This document shows, one piece after another, positions 24,719 through 32,614 of a stretch of DNA of 56,807 bases. The notes beneath the pieces are model-generated. The model did not search any database. It was not told the origin of the DNA and saw nothing but the letters and a program-made list of their open reading frames with translations. Each line of letters starts with the position of its first letter. The stretch's first letter is position 1. Origin of the DNA: Flavobacteriales bacterium UBA2306 (lineage in GTDB: Bacteria > Bacteroidota > Bacteroidia > Flavobacteriales > Weeksellaceae); contig DDVS01000003.1 of the NCBI GenBank assembly GCA_002345565.1, positions 1 to 56,807 on the forward strand. Direction: 5' to 3'. A program made the position numbers and the translations under genes.

Positions 24719-24790
24719 TAGCCCGTAGGGGAATCGAACCCCTCTTACCAGAATGAAAATCTGAGGTCCTAACCGATAGACGAACGGGCC
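24719..24790 (-). tRNA. tRNA-Glu (UUC), copy 1
   Basis: On the minus strand a full cloverleaf folds: acceptor GGCCCGU/ACGGGCU with a G1-U72 pair, D arm GUCU/GGAC, anticodon stem UCAGA/UCUGG with loop UUUUCAU (anticodon UUC), a four-base variable loop, and T arm AGGGG/CCCCU with loop UUCGAUU. The CCA end is not encoded. Confidence 0.95.
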
Positions 24791-24850
24791 GTTGTAATTT
24801 TCTTTTACTGTATTATTCTAAAGTGAATCAAACAGTTTTAAATGTTTAAA

Positions 24851-24883
24851 AAAATACCTCCAGAAAATTAGTGAAGGTATTTT
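24851..24883 (-). terminator. terminator of tRNA-Glu copy 2
   Basis: AAAATACCT (24851-24859) pairs with AGGTATTTT (24875-24883). On the minus strand it is followed by a T-run. It resembles the terminator of copy 1, so the tRNA and its terminator were duplicated together. Confidence 0.75.
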
Positions 24884-24886
24884 AAG

Positions 24887-24958
24887 TAGCCCGTAGGGGA
24901 ATCGAACCCCTCTTACCAGAATGAAAATCTGAGGTCCTAACCGATAGACGAACGGGCC
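24887..24958 (-). tRNA. tRNA-Glu (UUC), copy 2
   Basis: The 72-nt body is identical to copy 1, lies 168 nt away, and has the same cloverleaf and anticodon. It is 10 bp downstream of rpsT on the same strand and may be processed from the rpsT message. Confidence 0.95.
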
Positions 24959-24968
24959 GTAGTTTATA

Positions 24969-25223
24969 TTAAGCTAAACTATTAACGTGTTTAGTTAATT
25001 TGCTTTTTAAGTTAGAAGCTTTATTCTTGTGAATAATGTTCTTTTTAGCTAATTTATCTAACAAAGAGATTACTTTAGGCAATTGCTCTGCTGCTGCTGC
25101 TTTGTTTTCTTCGTTTCTCAACGCTTTCAAAGCTGTTCTTGCAGTTTTGTGGTAGTATCTGTTACGAAGTCTTCTTACTTCGTTTTGTCTAATTCTCTTT
25201 AATGCTGATTTATGATTTGCCAT
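24969..25223 (-). CDS. rpsT: 30S ribosomal protein S20
   Basis: The 84-aa basic protein starts MANHKSALKRIRQNEVRRLRN, the hallmark N-terminus of S20, with KTARTALKALR and a Lys-rich C-terminus. It binds 16S rRNA in the body of the small subunit. A longer frame starting at 25244 adds seven residues that are not conserved and lies inside the promoter, so the start at 25223 is chosen. tRNA-Glu copy 2 follows 10 bp downstream. Confidence 0.96.
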   Translation of the reverse strand: MANHKSALKRIRQNEVRRLRNRYYHKTARTALKALRNEENKAAAAEQLPKVISLLDKLAKKNIIHKNKASNLKSKLTKHVNSLA

Positions 25224-25241
25224 ATCGTTCAAATGTGGGTG

Positions 25242-25272
25242 CAAAGATAAAAACTATTTTTTAATTTGCAAA
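25242..25272 (-). promoter_or_regulatory. strong Bacteroidota promoter of rpsT
   Basis: The minus strand has TTTG (25269-25272), a 19-nt spacer and TATCTTTG (25242-25249), a full match to the TTTG-N19-TAnnTTTG consensus, 18 nt before the start codon. Confidence 0.85.
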
Positions 25273-25454
25273 CTATTTTTTAAAAATTTAAAATTTTATT
25301 TTGCCTAATTGAGGATTACTCTATGATTTAATATCAGTTTTGTTTTGAAAAATTTGATGTTTTTCTTCTCTCCTTTAAAGCGGTGCAAAAATATGGATAT
25401 TTTTTAGAATTCAAAATATTTTTTATATTTTTCTTTGTTGATCTTTTAATAACA

Positions 25455-25486
25455 AAAAGAAAGTCATCAAAAAACGACTTTCTTTT
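25455..25486 (-). terminator. terminator of tRNA-Glu copy 3
   Basis: An 11-bp stem (AAAAGAAAGTC with GACTTTCTTTT) has T-runs on both sides. It lies 12 nt past the 3' end of the third tRNA on the minus strand. Confidence 0.8.
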
Positions 25487-25497
25487 TTTTAATTTTG

Positions 25498-25569
25498 TAG
25501 CCTATAGGGGAATCGAACCGCTGTTGCAAGAAAGAAAATCTTGAGTCCTAACCACTAGACGAATAGGCC
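25498..25569 (-). tRNA. tRNA-Glu (UUC), divergent copy 3
   Basis: The minus strand folds as a 72-nt tRNA with acceptor GGCCUAU/AUAGGCU, anticodon stem CAAGA/UCUUG and loop UUUUCUU (anticodon UUC). It differs from copies 1 and 2 at many sites and has two oddities: a C51-C63 mismatch in the T stem (AGCGG against CCCCU) and U at position 37, where tRNAs nearly always have a purine. It could be a decaying copy or a special isodecoder. Confidence 0.8.
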
Positions 25570-25628
25570 ATTCGTTTTTACGGTTTGCAAAAATATATAC
25601 TTTATATATTCTTCGCAACAGTTTTTAT

Positions 25629-26912
25629 CTATTTCAGTTTTTTCTCAATAACGGTATTGCTGATGCCTTTGTTTTCAATGTCTTTTTTAGCTTTAACCGC
25701 ATCTTCCAAAGTTTTGTATTTGCCTAGTGTATAATAAAAAATGCCATTTTCTTTAGTTCTTACCATATCTGGGAAGGTCTTTATAATGCTAGATTTGGAA
25801 TCTAATTTTTCTTTTCCGGCGTAGATTTCTATAGTATAATAACCCATTGCCAAGGCTTGGTTAGGAACGAAGCTGATAGACATTGCATTGCGGAAACCTG
25901 CATCTTTGGCGGTTTTGAGATTGGTGTCTCTTATAGAAGCATAGTTTGTGGTACTGTAATAATATTTATACGTGCCATTTTCTTTAAGTGTTAAAATATA
26001 TTTAAGTCCTTTGAGAGCAGGGTCATCATCTGTGTATCTGGATGGGGTGCTCATTAATAGGATTCTAAAATCATTTTTAAGTGGTTGCTCTACGGGTTTT
26101 TCCGGTTCCGGTTCTTTTACGTTTCTATCCACTAGTTTTTTATAACTGATAATTGCATTAAAAATACTTTCTGCAATGGCTTGTTGGCCGTCTTCTGTAG
26201 AGATGTAATGGGCATCGTCATAGTTATTAACAAAACCAGTTTCTATAAGTATAGATGGCATTGCATTCATTCTTAGAACGTGTAAATTCTCCTGTTTTAC
26301 GCCTCTGGACATTCTTTTATCTTTTTTGACAAAATTTTCTTCTACAAGTCCGCCAATGATGAGGCTTGCTTGTAAATATTTACTTTGTTGGATTTTTAAT
26401 GCTATTAGAGACTCTGGCGAGTTGGGATTGTAGGACGCAAAGTTTTCCTTATCTTTTTCATCTAGAAAAATTACATCATTTTCAGCTTTTGCAACATCCA
26501 GATTGGCTTTATTTTGATTAGGTCCCTGCACAAAGGTTTCTGTTCCTTGCGCACTGGCGGTTTTGCTGGGCGAAGAGTTAACGTGGACTGATATGAATAA
26601 ATCTGCCTTACTTCTGTTCGCCAGATCTGTGCGCGAGGTTAACGATGGGTATTCATCGATTTTTCTGGTATAAATAACTTTGTAGTCTTTATTTTTTTCC
26701 AACATTCTTCCTAGTTTTAACACAATGCCGAGAGTTACGTTTTTCTCCTGTACAGCACCAATGTCACTATAGAATCTATTGGCTCCAATATCGCTACCAC
26801 CGTGGCCTGCGTCTAAAACAATAGTGAATTTTTTCTGAGAATATAAGCTGCTAAAACTGATAAAAAATGTTAACAGAAAAAAAATTTTTTTATAAAATCT
26901 AGGGCTTACCAT
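25629..26912 (-). CDS. N-acetylmuramoyl-L-alanine amidase with C-terminal SPOR-like repeat
   Basis: This secreted zinc amidase cuts the stem peptide from peptidoglycan. The 427-aa protein has a signal peptide (ending SLYSQ) and then an Amidase_3 domain with zinc ligands in DAGHGG (H37), QEKNV (E56) and SVHVNSS (H110), and the catalytic Glu in ILIETGFVNN. After a Glu/Pro linker, the C-terminal part has a SPOR-like unit (YTLGKYKTLEDAVKAKKDIE) that would direct it to septal glycan. It is divergent from lptD across 42 bp. Confidence 0.92.
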   Translation of the reverse strand: MVSPRFYKKIFFLLTFFISFSSLYSQKKFTIVLDAGHGGSDIGANRFYSDIGAVQEKNVTLGIVLKLGRMLEKNKDYKVIYTRKIDEYPSLTSRTDLANRSKADLFISVHVNSSPSKTASAQGTETFVQGPNQNKANLDVAKAENDVIFLDEKDKENFASYNPNSPESLIALKIQQSKYLQASLIIGGLVEENFVKKDKRMSRGVKQENLHVLRMNAMPSILIETGFVNNYDDAHYISTEDGQQAIAESIFNAIISYKKLVDRNVKEPEPEKPVEQPLKNDFRILLMSTPSRYTDDDPALKGLKYILTLKENGTYKYYYSTTNYASIRDTNLKTAKDAGFRNAMSISFVPNQALAMGYYTIEIYAGKEKLDSKSSIIKTFPDMVRTKENGIFYYTLGKYKTLEDAVKAKKDIENKGISNTVIEKKLK

Positions 26913-26954
26913 TTTAATCTTTAAAATTTAATTAATTTTGAACCCAATTTCAGA

Positions 26955-29558
26955 ATGACTGCATTGGCTCGAAGTATTTTCAAAAGTATATTACTAATTT
27001 TAAATATCCTAATTTTTAACAATATTTTATCACAAACTATTGATGAAAAAAGTGATATCAAAAACTCTGTATCTAGTGATACCATTAGAACAAAAAAGGA
27101 TTCTATTATCCCCAAAGAACAATTGGACGATGTGGTGAAAACCAAAGCTGAGTATAAGAGCAGCTCTTCCATTTCCAATAAACAGACTTTCCTCAGCAAG
27201 AAAGCTCAAATTATTTATCAGGATATGCAGATTGATGCAGACTATATCCGTATAGATTGGGAAACGGGAAAGATTTACGCCAGAGGAGAACAAGACGATA
27301 AAGGAAAAATTATAAAACCAGCCATTGCAACCCAAGCTGGGAAGCAATATGAGTATAATGAGGTTATTTATAATTATAAAACCAAACAAGCCATTGCTTT
27401 CAACGCAAGAACAGAAGAAAATGAAGGTGTTATTGTAGCCCAAAAAACAAAAAAATACAATGATTCTGTTTTCTTTATGAGAAAAGCAATGTTTACAACA
27501 GATGAATATTTTCTTAAAAAGAAAGATTCTTTGCCGGATTATCATATGTCTGCACCCAATATCAAGCTTTTAAAAGGTAAAAATAGTTCTCAAATTGTAA
27601 CTGGGCCTATTCAAATGTATATAGAACAGGTTCCGACTCCTTTGGTAATGCCTTTTGCTATTTTGCCATTTTCCGATAAAAGATCTGCCGGAATTCTGAT
27701 TCCAAGTTTTGGAGAGCGCCAGGATGTTGGTTTCTTTTTAAATGGTCTGGGATATTACCAGCCTATTGGCGATCATTTTGATCTCAAAATTTTATCAGAC
27801 ATCTATACAAAAGGAAGCTGGAATCTTCGTCCAGAGATGAACTATCTTAAGAAATACCGCTATTCCGGGAATTTTTCTGCGGATTATGGATTCACGGTGC
27901 GTGGTATTAAAGGATTGGACGATTATTCTAAAAATAAAACTTTCAGACTTACCTGGAGGCATAATCAAGACTCTAAAGCCAATCCATACTTTACTTTTAA
28001 TTCTAGTGTAGATATTACCAGTACCACTTTTTATAATAATACGATTAATAATAATTATATATTCAATGGAAATGTACTAAATACGAGACAGACATCCAGG
28101 ATTAATATTACTAAACGTTTTATTAACCTTCCTATTAGCATTAGTGCCAGTGCAACGTACGATCAGAATTTTGCAACGGGCAATATTGATTTGCGTTTGC
28201 CAGATATGAATGTTTCTGTGAATCAATTTTATCTCTTCAAACCAAGAACTGGCGTTAGAACAGGTTTGCTGGAGAATATTAATGTTAATACAAGTCTCGC
28301 ATTAAGTAATTATGTGACGACTAATGAGAATGAACTTTTCAAACAACCAATGTGGGAAGACCTTAGAACCGGAGCTAAAAATACAATCTCTCTTTCTACC
28401 AATACCACTGTTGCAAAATACTTTACATTCTCATTAAGTGCCAATGCAGATAATGTTCTTACAACTAAAACGCTGGATAGATCCTATAACCCTGTTACCA
28501 ATGTTGTAGATGATATTTATGAGAATAACTTTGCAGGTTACACCACGTTTTCTACAAGTGCAAGTTTACAAACGGTATTGTATGGACAAAAAAACTTTAA
28601 GAAAACCTCGCCGGTTATTGCGATTCGGCACATGGTAACGCCAAGTATGAGCTTTACTTATTCTCCGGATTTCGGAACCAGCAGTTGGGGATATTTTAAA
28701 AACTATTCCAATGCAAGAGGCGAGATGACGCCGTATTCTATTTTTGATGGAGGTATTTATGGAGCACCTTCTTCTGGATTAACTCAAAGTTTAGGATTTA
28801 ACATTGCCAACAATCTGGAGATGAAGGTACGCTCCAAAACAGATTCAACCGGGGTAAAAAAAGTGAAAATATTTGAAAATCTCAATATTTCCGGGAGTTA
28901 CAATTTTGCAGCAGAAAAATACAAATGGTCTGTGTTTAGCGTTAGTGCACAATCTTCCTTTTTTAATAACAAACTTAATGTTAATTCTAGCCTTACTCTG
29001 GAGCCTTATCAAATTGTTTTTGAAGACGGCAGTACAACAGGAGTTAGAACAGAAAACTTTGGGCATTTCAGTCTGCAAGGATTTAATATCCAAATGTCTT
29101 ACCCAATGAGCGAGGCTATTTTTGGAAAGAAAAAAGATTTGGCCAAAACTTATAAAAAGAAAGGCGAAATCCGGAATGAGAATTATTATTTTGATGATGA
29201 CAATTATGCCCATTATCAACCTACCTGGACCTTAAATGTGAATGCCAACTATGCTTACACCAAAGGACTTTCCTTAACGGGAACTAAGGTTGCGGCAGTA
29301 GGTTTGGACGGAAGTATCAAGTTGACACCTTATTGGAATATCAATGCCAGTACTAATTATGATGTTGTTAATAAAGAATTGGGTTATACGCGGTTAGGTT
29401 TTGCGAGAGATCAACGTAGTTTTACCATTACCTTCAATTGGGTGCCTTTTGGACAATATAAAGTTTATGACTTTTTCATAGGGATCAAAGCAAATATCCT
29501 GAAAGATGCGGTTAAATACAAAGAAAGAAGTTTTACCCAGTCCAACAGTAATTTTTAA
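26955..29558 (+). CDS. lptD: LPS-assembly protein LptD
   Basis: The outer-membrane translocon subunit places LPS in the outer leaflet. At 867 aa it has an N-terminal signal segment (IFNNILSQ), an OstA/LptA-like jellyroll (about 80-170, IDADYIRIDWETGKIYARG) and a long C-terminal barrel with PTPLVMPFAILPFSDKRSAGILIPSFGERQ at the entry, as in other flavobacterial LptD proteins. The chain ends in aromatic-rich beta strands. It is a functional neighbour of the divergent wall amidase in envelope building. The symbol rests on domain order. Confidence 0.88.
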   Translation: MTALARSIFKSILLILNILIFNNILSQTIDEKSDIKNSVSSDTIRTKKDSIIPKEQLDDVVKTKAEYKSSSSISNKQTFLSKKAQIIYQDMQIDADYIRIDWETGKIYARGEQDDKGKIIKPAIATQAGKQYEYNEVIYNYKTKQAIAFNARTEENEGVIVAQKTKKYNDSVFFMRKAMFTTDEYFLKKKDSLPDYHMSAPNIKLLKGKNSSQIVTGPIQMYIEQVPTPLVMPFAILPFSDKRSAGILIPSFGERQDVGFFLNGLGYYQPIGDHFDLKILSDIYTKGSWNLRPEMNYLKKYRYSGNFSADYGFTVRGIKGLDDYSKNKTFRLTWRHNQDSKANPYFTFNSSVDITSTTFYNNTINNNYIFNGNVLNTRQTSRINITKRFINLPISISASATYDQNFATGNIDLRLPDMNVSVNQFYLFKPRTGVRTGLLENINVNTSLALSNYVTTNENELFKQPMWEDLRTGAKNTISLSTNTTVAKYFTFSLSANADNVLTTKTLDRSYNPVTNVVDDIYENNFAGYTTFSTSASLQTVLYGQKNFKKTSPVIAIRHMVTPSMSFTYSPDFGTSSWGYFKNYSNARGEMTPYSIFDGGIYGAPSSGLTQSLGFNIANNLEMKVRSKTDSTGVKKVKIFENLNISGSYNFAAEKYKWSVFSVSAQSSFFNNKLNVNSSLTLEPYQIVFEDGSTTGVRTENFGHFSLQGFNIQMSYPMSEAIFGKKKDLAKTYKKKGEIRNENYYFDDDNYAHYQPTWTLNVNANYAYTKGLSLTGTKVAAVGLDGSIKLTPYWNINASTNYDVVNKELGYTRLGFARDQRSFTITFNWVPFGQYKVYDFFIGIKANILKDAVKYKERSFTQSNSNF

Positions 29559-29656
29559 AACCTATAATAAAGAAGAATGAGTAAGAATCTAGGCAGTTCT
29601 AAACATTAATCTGCAAATCTTCCGCTCCCGGACTTCCAACTTCCATCTAATTTGTA

Positions 29657-29664
29657 TAGTTTTG
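29657..29664 (+). promoter_or_regulatory. candidate -7 element for ridA
   Basis: TAGTTTTG matches TAnnTTTG, 20 nt before the ridA ATG. The -33 is weak. Confidence 0.5.
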
Positions 29665-29684
29665 TAAAAATTTAATTTTTTAAA

Positions 29685-30065
29685 ATGAAGAAGATTATTC
29701 ATACATCAGAAGCGCCCGCGGCAATTGGTCCATACTCACAAGCTTGTTTGGTGAACGGAACACTTTATATCTCTGGGCAGATTCCTTTAGATGCAGAAAC
29801 AGGTAAATTGGTTGAAGGGATAGAGAAAGAAACCCATCAAGTCATGAAAAACCTGAAAGCTATTCTTGCAGAAGCTGGGATGACTTTTGATAATGCAGTA
29901 AAAACCTCTATTTTCCTTAAAAATATGGATGATTTTGCTGTTGTGAATGAGATTTATGCTTCTTATTTTAACAACGATCAATTCCCGGCGAGAGAAACCG
30001 TACAAGTATCCTGCCTTCCAAAAAATGTTGACGTAGAAATATCAATGATTGCATTTCAAGGTTAA
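29685..30065 (+). CDS. ridA: RidA family reactive imine deaminase
   Basis: The 126-aa protein is a typical YjgF/RidA member: AIGPYSQACLVNGTLYISGQIPLD at the N-terminus, MKNLKAILAEAGMTFDNAVKTSIFL in the middle, and the substrate-binding Arg in FPARETVQVSCLP near 105. RidA hydrolyses 2-aminoacrylate and related imines made by PLP enzymes. It is followed after 3 bp by a small membrane-protein gene, likely in the same operon. Confidence 0.93.
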   Translation: MKKIIHTSEAPAAIGPYSQACLVNGTLYISGQIPLDAETGKLVEGIEKETHQVMKNLKAILAEAGMTFDNAVKTSIFLKNMDDFAVVNEIYASYFNNDQFPARETVQVSCLPKNVDVEISMIAFQG

Positions 30066-30068
30066 CCA

Positions 30069-30521
30069 ATGAATTTCATCAGAAATACCATCGGCGTTTT
30101 AGCAGGGCTTGCTGTAGCAGCACTCATTATCTCTCTTGGGATAAAGATAGATACCGACTGGGTTGTTTACAAAGAATTTTCTCCTTTTAAGCATTGGGAA
30201 TCTTTGCTTAAAACGGTGCAGAATAAAGATTCATTTTTTGTCGCATTGCTTTTCTTTGGAGGTCTGGGGGTGACTTTTGGCGGTGTAGTGACTGCAATTA
30301 TTGTGAAATATGCCAAAGTGGCCTATGCTATTCTCATAGGTTTTATAATGTTATTCATCGCGATGCTGGATATTATCATCTATCCTTATCATCCCGTATT
30401 TTATAAAATTTCTATTTTTCTCATTTTCTTCCCATTTTCCTGGATTGGAGGCAAAATAACCGAAGTTATTTACGAAAGACGAAGAAAACGAGCTAAAAAG
30501 CTTCTGAATGCTAAAAAATAA
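30069..30521 (+). CDS. small four-helix membrane protein
   Basis: The 150-aa protein has about four membrane segments (NTIGVLAGLAVAALIISLGI, DSFFVALLFFGGLGVTFGG, YAILIGFIMLFIAMLDIIIY, FYKISIFLIFFPFSWIGG) and a basic C-terminal tail (YERRRKRAKKLLNAKK), which suggests a cytosolic C-terminus. I do not recognise a named family. It starts 3 bp after ridA. Confidence 0.75.
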   Translation: MNFIRNTIGVLAGLAVAALIISLGIKIDTDWVVYKEFSPFKHWESLLKTVQNKDSFFVALLFFGGLGVTFGGVVTAIIVKYAKVAYAILIGFIMLFIAMLDIIIYPYHPVFYKISIFLIFFPFSWIGGKITEVIYERRRKRAKKLLNAKK

Positions 30522-30552
30522 AAAAATCACAACTCATTGTTGTGATTTTTTT
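30521..30552. terminator. bidirectional intrinsic terminator
   Basis: A 13-bp stem (AAAAAATCACAAC with GTTGTGATTTTTT) and 5-nt loop lie between the converging genes at 30069 and asnB. Confidence 0.9.
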
Positions 30553-30564
30553 ATAAATGTTAGA

Positions 30565-32226
30565 TTAGTAGGCTGTTTCGTGAACTTTCACAGCTCTTCC
30601 GCTAGGATCGTTCATTTTTTTGAAAGCTTCGTCCCATTCTAATGCAACTGGTGTAGAGCAAGCTACTGACGGGACAGAAGGAACGCAACTTGCAGCACAA
30701 TCACTTGGAAAATGACTTTCAAAAATGGTTCTATATCTATATTCCTCTTTGCTCATAGGCGTATTAATCGGGAATCTGAATTTTGCGTTGGCCATCATTT
30801 CATCGGTTACTTCATCTTCTGCCACTTGTTTCAACGTATCGATCCAGGAATAACCCACGCCATCGCTGAATTGCTCTTTCTGTCTCCAGGCAATACTTTC
30901 AGGAAGAATGTCTTCAAAAGCTTTTCTAAGAACCCATTTTTCCATTCTTTCCGGCGTAATCATTTTGTCTTTTGGGTTAATAGTCATTGCAACATCCATA
31001 AATTCTTTATCCAGAAATGGAACTCTGCCTTCAATTCCCCAAGCCATTAAAGATTTGTTGGCTCTAAGGCAATCATAAAGGTGAAGTTTCCCAAGCTTTC
31101 TTACCGTTTCCTCGTGGAATGCCTGTGCAGAAGGTGCTTTGTGGAAGTACAAATAACCTCCGAACAATTCATCCGACCCTTCTCCTGAAAGTACCATTTT
31201 GATTCCCATAGATTTGATGACTCTTGCCAAAAGATACATTGGAGTAGAAGCTCTTACCGTTGTTACGTCATAAGTTTCCAAATGATAAATTACATCTTTA
31301 ATGGCGTCAAGACCTTCTTGCACGGTATATTTAATTTCATGATGAACGGAGCCAATGTGGTCTGCTGCTTTTCTGGCAGCTGCCAAATCTGGCGAACCTT
31401 CCAGCCCAACTGCAAAACTGTGCAGTCTGGGATACCAGGCTTCTTGTGTGTCGCCGCTTTCTACTCTTTGTCTTGCGAATTTTGCTGTTACTGCCGCAAT
31501 AATTGAAGAATCTAATCCACCGGAAAGTAAAACGCCATAGGGCACATCGCTCATCAGCTGTCTGTGCACCGCATCTTCTAATCCTTTCCTTATGGCGGCA
31601 ATATCTGTTTCGTTATCTTTCACGTTGTCAAATTCTGTCCAGTCTCTTTTGTACCATTGTTGCAATTCTTGTCCGTCTTTGCTGTATAAGAAGTGTCCGG
31701 GTAAAAATTCTTCAATTTTGTTACAAACGCCTTCCAGAGATTTCAGTTCAGATGCTACATAGAAACTTCCGTTTTTATCCCACCCCATATACAATGGAAT
31801 AATTCCCATATGATCTCTCCCAATAAGATAAGCGTCATTTTCTTCATCGTAAAGAGCAAATGCAAAAATACCGTTCAGCTTTTCAAGAAAATTTTTGCCG
31901 TCTCTTCGGTATAATGCTAAGATGACTTCGCAATCCGATTGGGTAAGGAATTCGTATTCCGGGAATTCTTTTCTGAGTTCTTGATGGTTGTAGATTTCTC
32001 CGTTAACCGCTAGAGCAACTTTTTTATCCTTTGTGAATAATGGTTGTTTGCCAGATGTGGGATCCACAATTGCCAATCTCTCGTGCGAGAAGATTACATG
32101 ATTGTGTTGGTATATTCCAGACCAGTCTGGTCCGCGATGTCTTATTTTTTTGGACATTTCCAGTATCTTTGTTCTTACAACTTCATTTTTTTGTTTTGCA
32201 TCGAATACGCATACAATTCCGCACAT
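30565..32226 (-). CDS. asnB: asparagine synthase B, glutamine-hydrolysing
   Basis: AsnB makes asparagine from aspartate, ATP and glutamine. The 553-aa protein begins MCGIVCVFD with the catalytic Cys2 of the class II glutaminase domain (1-205), then has the synthetase domain with the PP-loop GVLLSGGLDSSI (near 235), MVLSGEGSDELFGGY and RVPFLDKEFMDVA. It is full length for the AsnB type. The 388 bp upstream hold other signals (see findings). Confidence 0.96.
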   Translation of the reverse strand: MCGIVCVFDAKQKNEVVRTKILEMSKKIRHRGPDWSGIYQHNHVIFSHERLAIVDPTSGKQPLFTKDKKVALAVNGEIYNHQELRKEFPEYEFLTQSDCEVILALYRRDGKNFLEKLNGIFAFALYDEENDAYLIGRDHMGIIPLYMGWDKNGSFYVASELKSLEGVCNKIEEFLPGHFLYSKDGQELQQWYKRDWTEFDNVKDNETDIAAIRKGLEDAVHRQLMSDVPYGVLLSGGLDSSIIAAVTAKFARQRVESGDTQEAWYPRLHSFAVGLEGSPDLAAARKAADHIGSVHHEIKYTVQEGLDAIKDVIYHLETYDVTTVRASTPMYLLARVIKSMGIKMVLSGEGSDELFGGYLYFHKAPSAQAFHEETVRKLGKLHLYDCLRANKSLMAWGIEGRVPFLDKEFMDVAMTINPKDKMITPERMEKWVLRKAFEDILPESIAWRQKEQFSDGVGYSWIDTLKQVAEDEVTDEMMANAKFRFPINTPMSKEEYRYRTIFESHFPSDCAASCVPSVPSVACSTPVALEWDEAFKKMNDPSGRAVKVHETAY

Positions 32227-32391
32227 ATCTATTTATTTTGTTTTAGTTAAAATTATTTGTGCAATGATATAATTAATGTTTTTTTATTGCAATTAAATTT
32301 GATATTTGGTTTATTAAATTATTTAAAATATTTAATTTGATTAAAAAAATACTTAAAATAGATAGTTAAACATTCAAAGTGTTAATTTTTT

Positions 32392-32422
32392 TGATAATTA
32401 CTCCAAATTATCATTTTTTTTT
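32392..32422 (+). terminator. AT-rich terminator-like hairpin
   Basis: TGATAATT (32392-32399) pairs with AATTATCA (32406-32413) over a 6-nt loop and is followed by a run of about nine T. It has no upstream plus-strand gene. Confidence 0.5.
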
Positions 32423-32522
32423 AAAAATAATAAGAATGTCAAAAAAAATGTACGATTTTTGATAGATGAAGTTTGATGAGAGTGTTGTAAAATATTCTTA
32501 AAATTTCATCATTTGTGTTTTT

Positions 32523-32556
32523 GCCCTCTTGTTAATTTTAAGAGGGCTTTTTTTAT
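32523..32556 (+). terminator. orphan intrinsic terminator upstream of the purA promoter
   Basis: GCCCTCTT (32523-32530) pairs with AAGAGGGC (32540-32547), followed by a T-run. It ends exactly where the purA -33 box begins. Confidence 0.75.
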
Positions 32557-32587
32557 TTTGTTACCCCACATTTATAATATAACTTTG
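32557..32587 (+). promoter_or_regulatory. strong Bacteroidota promoter of purA
   Basis: TTTG (32557-32560), a 19-nt spacer and TAACTTTG (32580-32587) give a full consensus match, 27 nt before the start codon. Confidence 0.85.
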
Positions 32588-32614
32588 CAAATAATCTAAA
32601 AAAAGTAAAAAAAT

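Larger units (their letters stand above)
32227..32614. other. asnB-purA divergent intergenic region with two plus-strand terminator hairpins
   Basis: No protein gene is seen. Two hairpins followed by T-runs, both oriented on the plus strand, lie at 32392-32422 and 32523-32556, although no plus-strand gene precedes them. A possible stem GATGAAGTTT/AAATTTCATC (32464-32473 with 32501-32510, one G-U pair) lies between them. This arrangement would suit a small plus-strand RNA, or relics. Confidence 0.45.

Noticed and set aside
25498..25569. Third tRNA as a different isoacceptor or amino acid
   Set aside because: The anticodon loop UUUUCUU places UUC at 34-36 and the four-base variable loop and D arm fit tRNA-Glu.
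30712..31802. Several plus-strand frames inside asnB
   Set aside because: They run antisense to a complete asparagine synthase and show no protein motifs.
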